Origin: JAOUEA01 sp963825685
GTDB taxonomy: Bacteria > Actinomycetota > UBA4738 > HRBIN12
Assembly: GCA_963825685.1 (NCBI GenBank)
Contig: CAWGUD010000032.1
Coordinates: forward strand, 1 to 64,000
Direction of reading: 5' to 3'
Length of the DNA stretch: 64,000 bases
The notes beneath the pieces are model-generated. The model had not been told where the DNA came from, did no database searches, and saw only the letters and a list, made by a program, of their open reading frames with translations. Positions 34,385 through 44,396 of this stretch are shown here, piece after piece. Positions within the stretch are counted from its first letter, which is position 1. Each line of letters opens with the position of its first letter. Made by a program: the position numbers and the translations under genes.

Positions 34385-36849
34385 CTAGCCGGAGAGGCGC
34401 TCCCGCACGACCGACCCGATCTCGTCGACCTGTCGGGCGTCGGTGACCTTGCGGCCCAGCGCGTCACGCACGTAGAACGAGTCGATCACACGATCGGTGT
34501 AGGTGGCGACCTTCGCGAGGTGCACGTCGAGCGTGAGCTCAGCGAGCGCGCTCGTGATGTCGTACAGGAGGCCGATGCGGTCGGGGGCCCCCACCTCGAT
34601 CACGGTCGAGTAGTCCGAGGCCTCGTTGTCGACGACCACCGTGATCGGGGCGTTCGAGCGAGACCCCGGGTACCGTGACCGCTTCTCCGCCACCAGGTGT
34701 TCCAGCGAGAGCCGTCCCTCCACGGCCTTGCGCAGCACGCCACGGAACTCGCGCCACCGCGCGTCATCGATCTCGTCCTCGAACACGCCTTCGACCTCGA
34801 ACACGTCGGCCGCGACGCCGTCGTCGGTCGTGAACGCCTGTGCGGAGAGGATCGAGAGCCCCGCGAGCGCGACCGCGGCCGCGATCCACGAGAGCAGACC
34901 CGGCTGGTCCGCGGCGACGACCAACAGCTCGTACGTGTTCGCCTTCATCCCCGGTCGCGAGGTCGCCCGCACCTCGGTCGACCCCACGTCGGGCGCGATC
35001 GTCGGGTAGTGCGCGGCGATGCGTTCGGGATCGATCGAGAGGAAGTAGCCGCGCGGCATGCGGAAGACGAACCGCTCGACGGCGTCGTCGGGCTCGGCGT
35101 CCAGCAGGTCCCGCACGGCATCGATCCGATCGGTGAGTTGCTGGGCGAGCTCGGTCCCCATGTGCCCGCGGTCGAAGACCCGCTGTACCCGGCTCACGAG
35201 CTCTCGCACCAGGGTCTGGCGCCACGGGGTCCATGCGGAAGGGCCCGTCGCGAGCGCATCGGCCTTCGCCAGCAGCGTGAGGGCGCCGAGGCGGTCGGGC
35301 GAACCGATGCGGGCGGCCACGTCGAGGATCAGGTTCTCGTCGGTGAGGTCCCGGCGGGTGGCCGTGTCGGGGATGAGCAGGTGCTCGGCGACCATGAAGG
35401 CCGCGAGATCGCGCGCGGAGCCCGGCACCCCCATGTGCTCGAGCGTCTCGGTCGCGATCCGAGCGCCTGCGGGGACGTGGCCACCCTCCCCGATCTTGCC
35501 GATGTCGTGCAGCAGGGCGCCGAGCACGAGACCGTCCCGATCGGGTCCCTGCGCGAGGGCATCTGCCGTGAGCGGGTCCTCGTCGCCCTCCTCGATCAGA
35601 CGGCTCATCTCGGCGAGCGCCCTCGTGAGATGCGTGTCGACGGTGAAGCGATGGTAGGGATCACGTTGCGGGCGGCACCGCACGTCGGTCCACGCGGGCA
35701 ACAGCCGGCCCAACACCCCGAGGCGATCGAGGGCGTCGAGGGCAGCGACCCCCGGCTCGCCCGCCCGGAGGATCCGCATGAACGCCCCGCGCGTGCGGTC
35801 GGTCCACGCGATCGTGTCGGCGAGAGGGGTGACCTCCAGCGAGTCGAGGAGCCGGGCGTCGGGCCGGTCGCCCGATTCCGCCACCGTGGCCAGCACCTCC
35901 AGCGAGTCGTCCGGTCCGGGGAACGGCTCGGGCAGCCCTGTCGGCATCGATGCGCCCTCGGCGGCACGGGCGAGGACGTTCTCGGCGATCCAACGGACGG
36001 CCCGGGCATGCTCGAAGACCGCACGCATCAGACCGTCTTCCGCGATCAGGCGTGGCTCGTCGCTGAAGCCCATCGCCCGGGCGATCGGAGGCTGCAGCTC
36101 GAGAGGCAGGCGGTCGCCGTGCGTCCCGGTCTCGAACTGCACGGCGCTTCGGACCCTGTCAGGAACTCCTCGGCGGCGTCGGTCCTCGCTCGTTCGGCCG
36201 TGCGCAGCAAGGCATCACCGGCGACGGCCGTCGTCCAGCGCACCGCCTGGACGTCGCGGAGCCCTCCGGCTCCGTTCTTGAGGTCCGGCTCGAGCAGATG
36301 GGCCGAGACGCCGAACCGCTCCGTTCGCTCGAGCGCGTCCTCACGCAGGGCGCGCGCGAACGCCGCCACGTCGTCGGTCGCGACGGCGCGGACGCGGTCG
36401 GCGGCCTCACCGGCGATCGCCAGGTCGCCGGCGACGGGGCGCAGGTCGAGCATCGACGTCAGCGCGTCGAGATGATCCCGGGCCACCTGCTCGCACTCGA
36501 GGGGTGTGCGCACCGCGTGTCCGACCTCGAACCCGCCGTCCCACAACGGGTAGAGGAGACGTTCGGCGAGCGCCGCGACCTCCTGTGGCGATCGCGCGTC
36601 GTGCACGATCAGCAGGTCGATGTCGGACCGCGGCAGCTGCTGATGACGGCCGTAGCCTCCGACGGCCGCGAGCGCGACGCCGCGCGGCGGCTCCGCCGCG
36701 CCGAACATCTCCGCCAGGATGCCGTCGAGTAGCTCCGCCCGGCGCCTGGCCGACCACAGACCGTGGTGACCGGGCGAGTAGGCGCGATCCAGCGCTCCGA
36801 GCTCCTCGCGCAGGCGCTCGATGCTCGCGCCCAGGGGTGCGGACTCCAT
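34385..36849 (-). CDS. glnD: PII uridylyltransferase/uridylyl-removing enzyme GlnD, one frameshift
   Basis: About 820 residues. N-terminal nucleotidyltransferase domain with GYGRHQQLPRSDIDLLI, then a helical region LLEPDLKNGAGGLRDVQAVRW, an HD phosphohydrolase domain with LLHDIGKIGEGGH and VAEHLLIPDTA, and two C-terminal ACT domains (TYELLVVAADQPGLLSWIAA and STVIEVGAPDRIGLLYDITS). GlnD modifies PII (GlnB) according to glutamine levels. The frame changes near 36157, between FLT and RVRSAVQFET, probably a sequence error. It lies just downstream of glnB, so the sensor and its target are co-transcribed. Confidence 0.93.
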
Positions 36850-36868
36850 CTCGTCGGGACGCCGTCGG

Positions 36869-37207
36869 TCAGACCGCGTCGGGGCCCATCTCGCCCGTGC
36901 GGATGCGGATCACCTGTTCGGCCTCGGTGACCCAGAGCTTGCCGTCGCCGATCTTCCCGGTGCGTGCCGCCTTGACGATCGCATCGACCACGCCCTGCAC
37001 TTCGCCGTCGGGCACGAGCACCTCGAGCTTCACCTTGGGCACGAAGTCGACCTGGTACTCCGCCCCCCGATACACCTCGGTATGGCCGCGCTGGCGACCG
37101 AATCCCTCGACATCGGTCGTGGTGAGGCCGTTCACGCCGAGGTCACGCAGGGCTTCCTTCACCTCGTCGACGCGGTGCGGCTTCACGATGGCGGTCACGA
37201 GCTTCAT
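36869..37207 (-). CDS. glnB: Nitrogen regulatory protein PII
   Basis: Protein of 112 residues, the usual length. MKLVTAIVKPHRVDEVKEAL, T-loop with Tyr51 in RGAEYQVDFVPKVK (the uridylylation/adenylylation site), and GKIGDGKLWVTEAEQVIRIRTGE near the C-terminus. Binds ATP, ADP and 2-oxoglutarate and reports N/C balance. In many actinobacteria the order is amtB-glnK-glnD; here amtB is absent and a GNAT gene lies upstream. Confidence 0.95.
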   Translation of the reverse strand: MKLVTAIVKPHRVDEVKEALRDLGVNGLTTTDVEGFGRQRGHTEVYRGAEYQVDFVPKVKLEVLVPDGEVQGVVDAIVKAARTGKIGDGKLWVTEAEQVIRIRTGEMGPDAV

Positions 37208-37249
37208 GGCTGGTCCTTTGGGCTGGTCCTTGAGGACGGGGGCATCAGC

Positions 37250-38192
37250 TTACGCGCCCGTCAGCAGCTTCTCGTACAGGTCGTAGCGTCGCCGGACCGT
37301 CATGCCGACCCCTGCGTACAGGTGGGTCGCACCCGTCGTGTTCTCGGTGTCGACGCCCAGGCGCACCTCGTGGTGCCCGCGCGCCGCGAGCTCCGCGAAC
37401 GATCGTGTGAGCAGCGCCCGGCCCACGCCACGGCGACGCCAGGGTCCGAGCACCCCGAGGTCCCCGACCCACCCCACGCCGTCGTCGGCCGCCATGCTCA
37501 CCGAGACGCCGACCGGTTCCTCGCCCTCGAACGCGAGCACGATGAGCGACGGGTCGTACCCAGGCATGCCCCGGAACTCCTGGAGCCACTCCTGCTGTTC
37601 CGACGGCTCGTAGCCGAAGTGATCTCGGAACGCCTCGTCGAGCACCTGGTACGCGATGACCTCGTCACCCTCGGGCGCGCCGAGCCGCATCGTGATGCCG
37701 TCGGGAACGTCGACGGCCATATGCGGCGGGCAGCCCGCGCTGCATGTGCCAGAAGGACCGGACGTGACGGTAGCCACGCGCCACGAAGAGCCCGAGTGCG
37801 GCGGCGTCGGTCGAGGGCATGGCCGAGCGCAAGGGCGCGCTCACTCCCGACGGGATCCGGACGGCCGCGCGACGTTCGGTCTCGTTCAGCACGGCCGAGC
37901 CCAGTCCGCGGCCGGCGTGGCCGGGATGCACCTTGCCCATCGCGAAGACCTGCACGGTGGGGTCCAGCGCCAACACCAGGCCGTACGCCGCGACCGTCCC
38001 GTCGGGGGCCTCGGCGACGATCGTGTCACGGTCGATGTCGAATCGCGCCACGGCCCAATCGGCGACGATCTCGTCGCGGGAGGGGTCGATGAACCCGACG
38101 TCGACCCGATCGCGGGCCTCGAAGAGCGCGACCAAAGCGTCGAGGTCGTCGCGCCGTGCCGGGCGAGCCCGGTACGGGGCGGGGAACGTCAC
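37250..38192 (-). CDS. Tandem GNAT acetyltransferase (mycothiol synthase-like layout), one frameshift
   Basis: About 313 residues with two GNAT domains: the first has GKVHPGHAGRGLGSAVLNETE (acetyl-CoA loop), the second LGVLGPWRRRGVGRALLTRS and GATHLYAGVGMTV. The frame changes near 37740, at the junction FWHMQRG to PPHMAVDVPDG. Mycothiol synthase MshD also has two GNAT domains, so that is one candidate, not proven. GTG 38192 overlaps the ku stop (GTGA), so it is translationally coupled to ku. Confidence 0.8.
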
Positions 38193-39100
38193 TCCCCGAC
38201 GGCCTTCTTGCGGGTCGTCGTCTTCTTCGCGGTCGACTTCTTCGCCGTGGTCTTCTTCGCGGTGGTCTTCTTCGCGGTCGACTTCTTGGCCGCGGGTCGC
38301 TTCCGTGCGGGTTCGGGCTCGTCGTCGGCCTGCTTCTTCGCCGCGGCGACGCTCGCCTTCAGGGCCTCCATCAGGTCGACGACCTTGGCGGTCGGCTCGG
38401 CCTCGACGACCTCGATCTCCTCGCCGTTGATCTTGGCCTCGACGATCTTCAGCATCGCCTCGCGGTAATCGTCGGTGAACTCGTCGGGGTTCCACTCGGC
38501 GGTGAGGTTCTCGATCAGCTGGCGGGCCATCTCGACCTCTTGGCCACGCGCCTTCGAGCTCACGTCGACGTCACCGAACTCTGCCTCGCGGATCTCGTCG
38601 GGCCAGTACATCGTCTCGAGCACGAACGCGTCGTCCTTGAAGCGGAGCGCCGCGAGGTGTTCCTTGTCTCGGAAGCTGACCTTCGCGATGCCGACCTTGT
38701 TGTCCTGGCTCATCGCCTCGCGCAGGAGCGCGTACGCCTTCGCGCCGGTCTCGTCGGGCGTGAGGTAGTAGCTCTTCTTGAACATCATCGGGTCGATCTC
38801 GTCGAGGTCGACGAACTGCTGGATGTCGATCGCGCGGCTCGACTCGACCGGCACGGCGTCGAAGTCGTCGTCGGTCAGCACGACGTAGCGGTCCTTCTCG
38901 TACTCGTAGCCCTTCACGATGTGCTCGAAGTCGACGATCTCGCCGTCCTTCTCGCACATGCGCTTGTACCGGATGCGCCCCATGTCCTCGTCGTGGAGCT
39001 GGTTGAAGCGCAGCGTCTTCTCCTCGGTCGCCGGGTAGACGGCCACCGGGATCGTCACGAGGCCGAACGAGATGGCCCCTTTCCACATCGCTCTCGGCAT
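38189..39100 (-). CDS. ku: Non-homologous end-joining protein Ku
   Basis: Protein of 303 residues with the bacterial Ku core: AMWKGAISFGLVTIPVAVYP, RIRYKRMCEKDGEIV, FVDLDEIDPMMFKKSYYL, LVETMYWPDEIRE-like segment FVLETMYWPDEIR. The C-terminus is lysine-rich with repeated KKTTAKKS-type units (residues 265-300), a DNA-binding extension typical of actinobacterial Ku. Ku holds broken ends and recruits LigD, whose gene begins 1.8 kb away on the other strand. Confidence 0.95.
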   Translation of the reverse strand: MPRAMWKGAISFGLVTIPVAVYPATEEKTLRFNQLHDEDMGRIRYKRMCEKDGEIVDFEHIVKGYEYEKDRYVVLTDDDFDAVPVESSRAIDIQQFVDLDEIDPMMFKKSYYLTPDETGAKAYALLREAMSQDNKVGIAKVSFRDKEHLAALRFKDDAFVLETMYWPDEIREAEFGDVDVSSKARGQEVEMARQLIENLTAEWNPDEFTDDYREAMLKIVEAKINGEEIEVVEAEPTAKVVDLMEALKASVAAAKKQADDEPEPARKRPAAKKSTAKKTTAKKTTAKKSTAKKTTTRKKAVGE

Positions 39101-39188
39101 GGAAGTCCCTCCGGATGTCAGCGTTCCCGCCGCCCAGGGCGCGGAAACGTCATCCTATCCCGAGGCGCCGACGCTCCGGGAGCCTCGC

Positions 39189-39440
39189 TCAGGCGTCGTG
39201 GTCGGCGTCGATCGCTCGTTCCAGGTCCGCGAGCGCCGACGAGAACGCGCTCGCGCGGGCCTCTCCGGCAGAGACCCTGCGCTGCACGGCCTCTCCGAGC
39301 ATGTAGGTCGCGATCGGGGTGAGCTTGCGCTCGACGCCGTGCGCCACGTCGCGCGCCACGCCGAGCAGGCGCTCCTGCGTGTCGTCGTCGATCGGGTCGA
39401 CGCCGAGGTCGCCGGCCGCCGTGTTCAGCCAGTCCTCCAT
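39189..39440 (-). CDS. DUF6457 family protein
   Basis: Protein of 83 residues, helical: EDWLNTAAGDLGVDPIDDD, LLGVARDVAHGVERKLTPIA. The ARDVAHGVER core is the family sign. Function unknown; relatives occur near molybdopterin genes. ATG 39440 is three bases after the stop of the membrane protein gene, so the two are a unit. Confidence 0.78.
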   Translation of the reverse strand: MEDWLNTAAGDLGVDPIDDDTQERLLGVARDVAHGVERKLTPIATYMLGEAVQRRVSAGEARASAFSSALADLERAIDADHDA

Positions 39441-39443
39441 CTC

Positions 39444-39980
39444 TCAGCCCTCCCGCTCGTAGATCGTTCGGTCGGCGACCGGAGGTGTGTACCGGTAGGA
39501 GAGCAGGGCGCCCGCCATCGCCAGCAGGCCACCGGCGAGCGCGACGAACATGCCGATGGCAGGGCGCGCCGTGATCGTGCCCTGCTCGAACGCGTCCCCG
39601 ACGGCGTCGCCTCGCGAGGCATCGGGCGAGAACGTGATCAGCGTCGAGAAGGCTTCCACGTCGGCGAACCGAGCGGCGAGGCCGTCGATGTCGACGATGC
39701 CCCAGACCGCGGCGCCGACGGCCACGGCCGACGCGAGGAGTCCGAGGGTGGCCCAGACGTACTTGCCCCCGCCGAGCGAGATCATCACGAGCACGCCACA
39801 GATCAGCGCCGCGACGCCGAGGAACATGATCGTCTGCCCAGATACGGCTTCGATCGCGCGGATGCGCTCCTCGCCGCCATCCCCTTCGACGACGAACCAG
39901 GTGAACAGGGTCGACGCCGCGATCACGGCGCCTCCCAGCACGAGTCCCCACCCCGCCGGATTCCGCTTCAAGCGCTCCAT
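39444..39980 (-). CDS. Membrane protein with four TM segments, unknown
   Basis: Protein of 178 residues: WGLVLGGAVIAASTLFTWFV, TIMFLGVAALICGVLVMI, WATLGLLASAVAVGAAVWGIV, then an extracytoplasmic loop of about 40 residues, and AIGMFVALAGGLLAMAGALL. ATG 39980 begins MERLKRNPAG. No family recognised. Upstream of and coupled to the DUF6457 gene. Confidence 0.72.
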   Translation of the reverse strand: MERLKRNPAGWGLVLGGAVIAASTLFTWFVVEGDGGEERIRAIEAVSGQTIMFLGVAALICGVLVMISLGGGKYVWATLGLLASAVAVGAAVWGIVDIDGLAARFADVEAFSTLITFSPDASRGDAVGDAFEQGTITARPAIGMFVALAGGLLAMAGALLSYRYTPPVADRTIYEREG

Positions 39981-40071
39981 CGTCCCCCCGTCCGATCGTT
40001 GCCGACGTCGAGGGTGCTTCCTATCACGGCGGCCGGGCTGAACGCCATCGGGCCCGAGGCATGCAGCATCG

Positions 40072-40792
40072 TCACTCGTGATCCACGGTGGCGATGTAGA
40101 CGGTGTTCGCCGCTTCGCCACCGGTGAGCGGGTTGGCGAACCTGACGACATGCGCCTCGCACGAGGCGAAGACGTCCTCGAGGACGGCGATGTATCCCTC
40201 GTCGGGGGGGTCGTCGGACCACAAGGCATAGACGCCTCCCGGATCGAGACGACCGGCGAGTCGCTGCTGCCCTGCGAGCTCGTAGAAGGCGGCGTGACCC
40301 GGGTGCAAGACGTGCCGAGGGGTGTGGTCGATGTCCACGAGGATGGCGTCGTGGCGGTCGCGGGTGTCGGGCCCGAAGCGCGAGCCGCTCGCGATCATCT
40401 CGAAGAAGTCTCCCTCGACGAGGGTGCACCGAGGATCGGATGTCAGTTCCTCGCTCACGGGAAGCAGCCCACGCCGGTGCCAACCGATGACCTCGTCGAG
40501 CGCCTCGATGACACGCACGGATCGCACCCGGGGGTCACCGCAGGACCGCATGCGCGGTGTAGCCGAGACCGAGCCCGCCCACCACGACGTCGAGATCCAC
40601 GCCTTCGACGAGGGCGAGCGAGATGTCGGCGAGCGCCACCTCGGCCACGGTGAAGGCGCTCGACATGAGGAACTCGTCGCCGAGCTTCGCCTCGTAGATG
40701 TCGGCCTGCAGGGTCGGTTCGAATCGACGTCGAAGGCTGATCTCGCCGAGGCGAGTCGGTCGCCAGTCGAGTTCTTCGAAACGGGCGCTCAC
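40072..40792 (-). CDS. Spermidine synthase-like (polyamine aminopropyltransferase fold) protein, one frameshift
   Basis: About 240 residues with the Rossmann methyltransferase-like fold of SpeE-like proteins: VVVGGLGLGYTAHAVL, the acidic end of strand 2 VRVIEALDEVIGWHR, LVEGDFFEMI, ILVDIDHTPRHVLHP. The frame changes near 40550. GTG 40792 (VSARFEELDW) was chosen; a longer in-frame start exists at 40837. Such homologues in actinobacteria do not all make spermidine; the substrate is unknown. Divergent from ligD. Confidence 0.75.
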
Positions 40793-40902
40793 TGGCTCGC
40801 AACCGTGCCACCCAACCCATGGCGTCGGCAAGTCCATCGTCCGACACGATCCGCCCCTCCGCCCGAGGTCGTTCGACCGCCACCCGCGGCTAGCATCACC
40901 GG

Positions 40903-43467
40903 GTGGCGAAGCGACGAAGAGCCCGTGTCTCGAAGGAAGCGTTCACGGTCGAGATGCCGGTCGCGCTCGAGGCGACCCGCGACGGCGACGCCTGGTGGAC
41001 CGAGATCGACGGTCGCGAGCTGCGACTGTCGAACCTCACGAAGGTCTTCTGGCCCGACGAGGGCTACACGAAGGGAGACCTGCTCGCCTACTACTTCAAC
41101 GTCGCATCGTTGATCGTGCCCCACCTCGCCGAGCGACCGCTCACGATGAAGCGCATGCCCGACGGCGTCGACGGCCCGTTCTTCTACGAGAAGTCGGCCC
41201 CCTCACACACGCCGGACTGGCTCGGCCGATGCGTGGTGCAGAGCGAGGACGCCAAGGGCGGCGAGATCGACTACCTCACGATCGCCGACGCGGCCGGACT
41301 GCTCTACGTCGCGAACCTCGGCTGCATCGAGTTCCACCCGCTGCACTCGCGCTGTGCCGACGTGGTGCACCCCGACTACCTCTTCTTCGACCTCGATCCG
41401 TTCGAGCCCTACACGTACGAGGACGTGCTCGTCGTCGCACGGCACATCAAGGTGCTGCTCGACCAGCTCGGGCTGCCCTCGTTCCCGAAGACGAGCGGCG
41501 CGACCGGCCTGCAGATCTACGTGCCGGTCCTGCGCGGCACGTACTCCTACGACCTCGTGCGCGCGTTCGTGGGCGCCGCCGGCCGCCTGATCAAGGACGC
41601 CGACCCCGACCGGGTCACGATGGCGTGGAAGATCGCCGATCGCACCGGGAAGATCTTCATCGACCACAACATGAACCGCTCGGGGGCGAACATCGCGGCC
41701 GCGTACTCGGTGCGGCCGGAGCCGCGGGCGTCGGTCTCGACGCCCCTGACGTGGGACGAGGTCTTCGAGGGCGGCTTCGAGCCGGGCGACTTCCGCATCG
41801 ACAACGTCTGGGAACGGTTCGAACGCGTCGGCGACCTGTTCGAGGGCGTGCGCACCGAGGCGGCGGACCTCACGTCGGCGCTCGAGGCGCTCGGGGTCGA
41901 CCCCGAGCGGGTCGACGGCGCCGCGGCGCAGCCCGCGGTCGACGCTCCCCTGCCCCGGACCGCGGCGAAGAACGTCGCGGCTCGCACGGCGGAGGAGATC
42001 GCGGCGGCGTCGAAGGATCCGGCGCTGTTCGAGTACGTCCGTCGACGCGACTTCGGCCCCGAGGGCACCACCGAGCCCGCGCCCGGCGAGGTCACGCCGA
42101 CCGGCAACTCGTTCGTGATCCACAAGCACCGAGCCACCCGGCTGCACTACGACGTGCGGCTCGAGCGCGACGGGGGCCTGCCGTCGTGGGCGGTGCCCAA
42201 GGGACTGCCGGTCGCCAAGGGTGACAAGCGGCTCGCGGTGCAGACCGAGGTGCACCCGCTCGAGTACGGCGAGTTCGAGGGCACGATCCCCGAGGGCCAC
42301 TACGGCGCGGGCGAGGTGCGCATCTTCGACGACGGCTGGTACGAGCCGGTCGAGTGGACCGACACGAAGGTCTCCTTCGTGCTGCACGGCCGGCGCTACC
42401 CCGGCCTCGAGTTCCACTTCGTGAAGACGAAGACCGACTGGCTCGCGTTCCTCGCGAGCGCGCAGTCGGCGCCGCTGATCCCGACGCCCCCACGGTTCGA
42501 GCCGATGCTCGCCGAGGGCGGCTGGGCGCCCTTCGACGACGAGGCCTGGTGGTTCGAGCCGAAGCTCGACGGCATCCGGTGCGTGGCCGAGCTCTCGACC
42601 GGCGAGACGAAGCTCCGCACGCGCACCGGGCGCGACGCGACCGAGCAGTACCCGGAGCTGCACATGGTGCACGAGCTCGTCGACCAGGTGAACGCGGTGA
42701 TCGACGGCGAGATCGTGGCCTTCGACGATGCCGGACGGCCCTCGTTCGAGGTGCTGCAGCAGCGCATGAACCTCGCCGGGCAGCGCGCGATCGCGCGCGC
42801 CTCGAAGACCACGCCGGTCTCACTCGTCGCGTTCGACCTGCTCTGGCTCGACGGCCACGACACGACCGGCCTGCCGCTGGAACAGCGCCGCGAGCTGCTC
42901 GAGCTCATCGCGGAGCAGGACCACCGGCTGCAGGTCACGGCGCACGTCGCCGGCGAGGGGAACGCGCTCGCGACGCAGGCGCGCGAGCTCGGGCTCGAAG
43001 GGGTGATGGCGAAGCGCCTCGGCTCGCCGTACCTGCCGGGCCGTCGCAGCCCCGACTGGCGCAAGATCAAGCTGATGAACACCCAGGACTGCGTGGTCCT
43101 GGGCTGGACACCCGGCAAGGGCGGGCGCGCGGGCTCGTTCGGCGCGCTGCTCGTGGGCGCGATCGTCGACGGCGACCTCCGATGGGTCGGTCAGGTCGGC
43201 TCGGGCTTCACCGATCGCATGCTCGACGACCTGATGAAGCAGCTCGAACCGCTCGTGCGACCGGACCCGCCGATCGACGACCCTTCCCTCGCCGCCGTGA
43301 AGGGCGCGACGTTCGTGGAACCCGAGCTCGTCTGCGAGGTGCAGTACCTCGAGATGACGAAGAGCACGCGGAAGATGCGCGCGCCGTCGTTCCGGGGCAT
43401 GCGCCCCGACGTGCCGCCCGAGGACTGCGTGCTGGAGCCGCTCGCCGGCTCGCGACGGGCGCCCTAG
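40903..43467 (+). CDS. ligD: Multifunctional NHEJ ligase LigD
   Basis: Protein of 854 residues joining broken DNA ends with Ku. Order: archaeo-eukaryotic primase-like polymerase (residues 30-310; FFDLDPFEPYTYEDV supplies the Asp-x-Asp metal site, and TSGATGLQIYVPV follows), phosphoesterase (395-540; FVIHKHRATRLHYDVRLE and LPSWAVPKGLP), then ATP-dependent ligase (545-845; nucleotidylated Lys554 in EPKLDGIR, and VMAKRLGSPYLPGRRS, WRKIKL). The Pol-PE-Lig order differs from the Lig-PE-Pol order of Pseudomonas, and matches mycobacterial LigD. GTG start at 40903. Pairs with Ku at 38189. Confidence 0.95.
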   Translation: MAKRRRARVSKEAFTVEMPVALEATRDGDAWWTEIDGRELRLSNLTKVFWPDEGYTKGDLLAYYFNVASLIVPHLAERPLTMKRMPDGVDGPFFYEKSAPSHTPDWLGRCVVQSEDAKGGEIDYLTIADAAGLLYVANLGCIEFHPLHSRCADVVHPDYLFFDLDPFEPYTYEDVLVVARHIKVLLDQLGLPSFPKTSGATGLQIYVPVLRGTYSYDLVRAFVGAAGRLIKDADPDRVTMAWKIADRTGKIFIDHNMNRSGANIAAAYSVRPEPRASVSTPLTWDEVFEGGFEPGDFRIDNVWERFERVGDLFEGVRTEAADLTSALEALGVDPERVDGAAAQPAVDAPLPRTAAKNVAARTAEEIAAASKDPALFEYVRRRDFGPEGTTEPAPGEVTPTGNSFVIHKHRATRLHYDVRLERDGGLPSWAVPKGLPVAKGDKRLAVQTEVHPLEYGEFEGTIPEGHYGAGEVRIFDDGWYEPVEWTDTKVSFVLHGRRYPGLEFHFVKTKTDWLAFLASAQSAPLIPTPPRFEPMLAEGGWAPFDDEAWWFEPKLDGIRCVAELSTGETKLRTRTGRDATEQYPELHMVHELVDQVNAVIDGEIVAFDDAGRPSFEVLQQRMNLAGQRAIARASKTTPVSLVAFDLLWLDGHDTTGLPLEQRRELLELIAEQDHRLQVTAHVAGEGNALATQARELGLEGVMAKRLGSPYLPGRRSPDWRKIKLMNTQDCVVLGWTPGKGGRAGSFGALLVGAIVDGDLRWVGQVGSGFTDRMLDDLMKQLEPLVRPDPPIDDPSLAAVKGATFVEPELVCEVQYLEMTKSTRKMRAPSFRGMRPDVPPEDCVLEPLAGSRRAP

Positions 43468-43784
43468 GCGCCCGGAGCCCGGTAGGGCGCGTTCTTCGCG
43501 ATCGCCTGGTCGATGTCCTCGGCCGAGATCAGCACGACCGTCTCGATGTTCACGGCGCCCGAGGCGGCGACCGCGGTGGCCACCGACGCGGCGGTGATCT
43601 GGTCGGGCATCTCGGCGATCACGTAGGCGTCGGTGTCGCCGAACGCGAAATCGAACGACGGGATCGACCCGCCCATCTCGGCGGCCATCTTCTCGATGAA
43701 GGTGCGACGACTGACGGCACCTTCCTTCATGACACCCTGCATCCCGTCCTTCGTGTAGCTGACCTTGAACATGAACCTGGCCAT
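43464..43784 (-). CDS. GYD domain protein
   Basis: Protein of 106 residues: FMFKVSYTKDGMQGVMKEG, RRTFIEKMAAEMGGSI, FAFGDTDAYVIAEMPD (the GYD-like core), AAVAASGAVNIETVVLIS. The GYD family is a small ferredoxin-like dimer of unknown function, common in actinobacteria and proteobacteria. ATG 43784 follows GGGAGGGGGAAG. Ends overlapping the ligD stop by 4 bases. Confidence 0.85.
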   Translation of the reverse strand: MARFMFKVSYTKDGMQGVMKEGAVSRRTFIEKMAAEMGGSIPSFDFAFGDTDAYVIAEMPDQITAASVATAVAASGAVNIETVVLISAEDIDQAIAKNAPYRAPGA

Positions 43785-43873
43785 GCGACTTCCCCCTCCC
43801 AAGAGGCACGCGAGGTGCGTGCGGACCCATCGTGCGCCCGACCCGAGGATCGCGCAAGGCGACCGGGCGGCGG

Positions 43874-44390
43874 TCAGAAGGGTTCGTAGCCCGCGCGCAC
43901 GAGCAGCGCACGCACGTCGCGCTCGTCGAAGCCGCGGTCGAGCAGCTCTCGGTACAGGCGCACGGTCGCGAGCGTGCGCCCGCACGTCGGGCAGAACGCG
44001 AACGAGCCGTCGAACGGCGTCTCGCACCAGGGGCACTGCGTGACCTCGATGCGCTTGTCGGGCTCGAGCCCGGCGTCGGCCACGGCGTCGACGTAGCCCT
44101 TGCCGTAGTCCCATTGGATGTACTCGTCCTCGACGAGGTCGAACGCGGGCTCGTGCGGCCTGCGGCTCGCCGGAGGTCAGCATCTGCTCGAGGTTGTCGC
44201 GCAGCAGCTCCCACTCGAAGTAGTGGTTCGTGCCGCAGTCCTGGCAGGCGATCACGACGCCCTTCACGCCCTGGGGCGAGAAGACCGTGCGCATCGCGGC
44301 GAGGTCGTCGAGGTCGGCCTCGATGTCGCGGCGTTCCTCGGGCGAGAGCTCGAACGGCTCGTCCTGCTCGGGATCCATCTCGAATTCCAT
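43874..44390 (-). CDS. DUF5319-type protein with C-terminal zinc ribbon, one frameshift
   Basis: About 172 residues. N-terminal part: EPFELSPEERRDIEADLDDL, VKGVVIACQDCGTNHYFEW, DNLEQMLTSGEP, as in actinobacterial DUF5319. The frame changes near 44155, after which CPWCETPFDGSFAFCPTCGR forms a zinc ribbon and the protein ends VRAGYEPF. ATG 44390 follows the sequence AGGTGAGC and comes just after the PIG-L stop. Function unknown. Confidence 0.8.
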
Positions 44391-44396
44391 GCTCAC

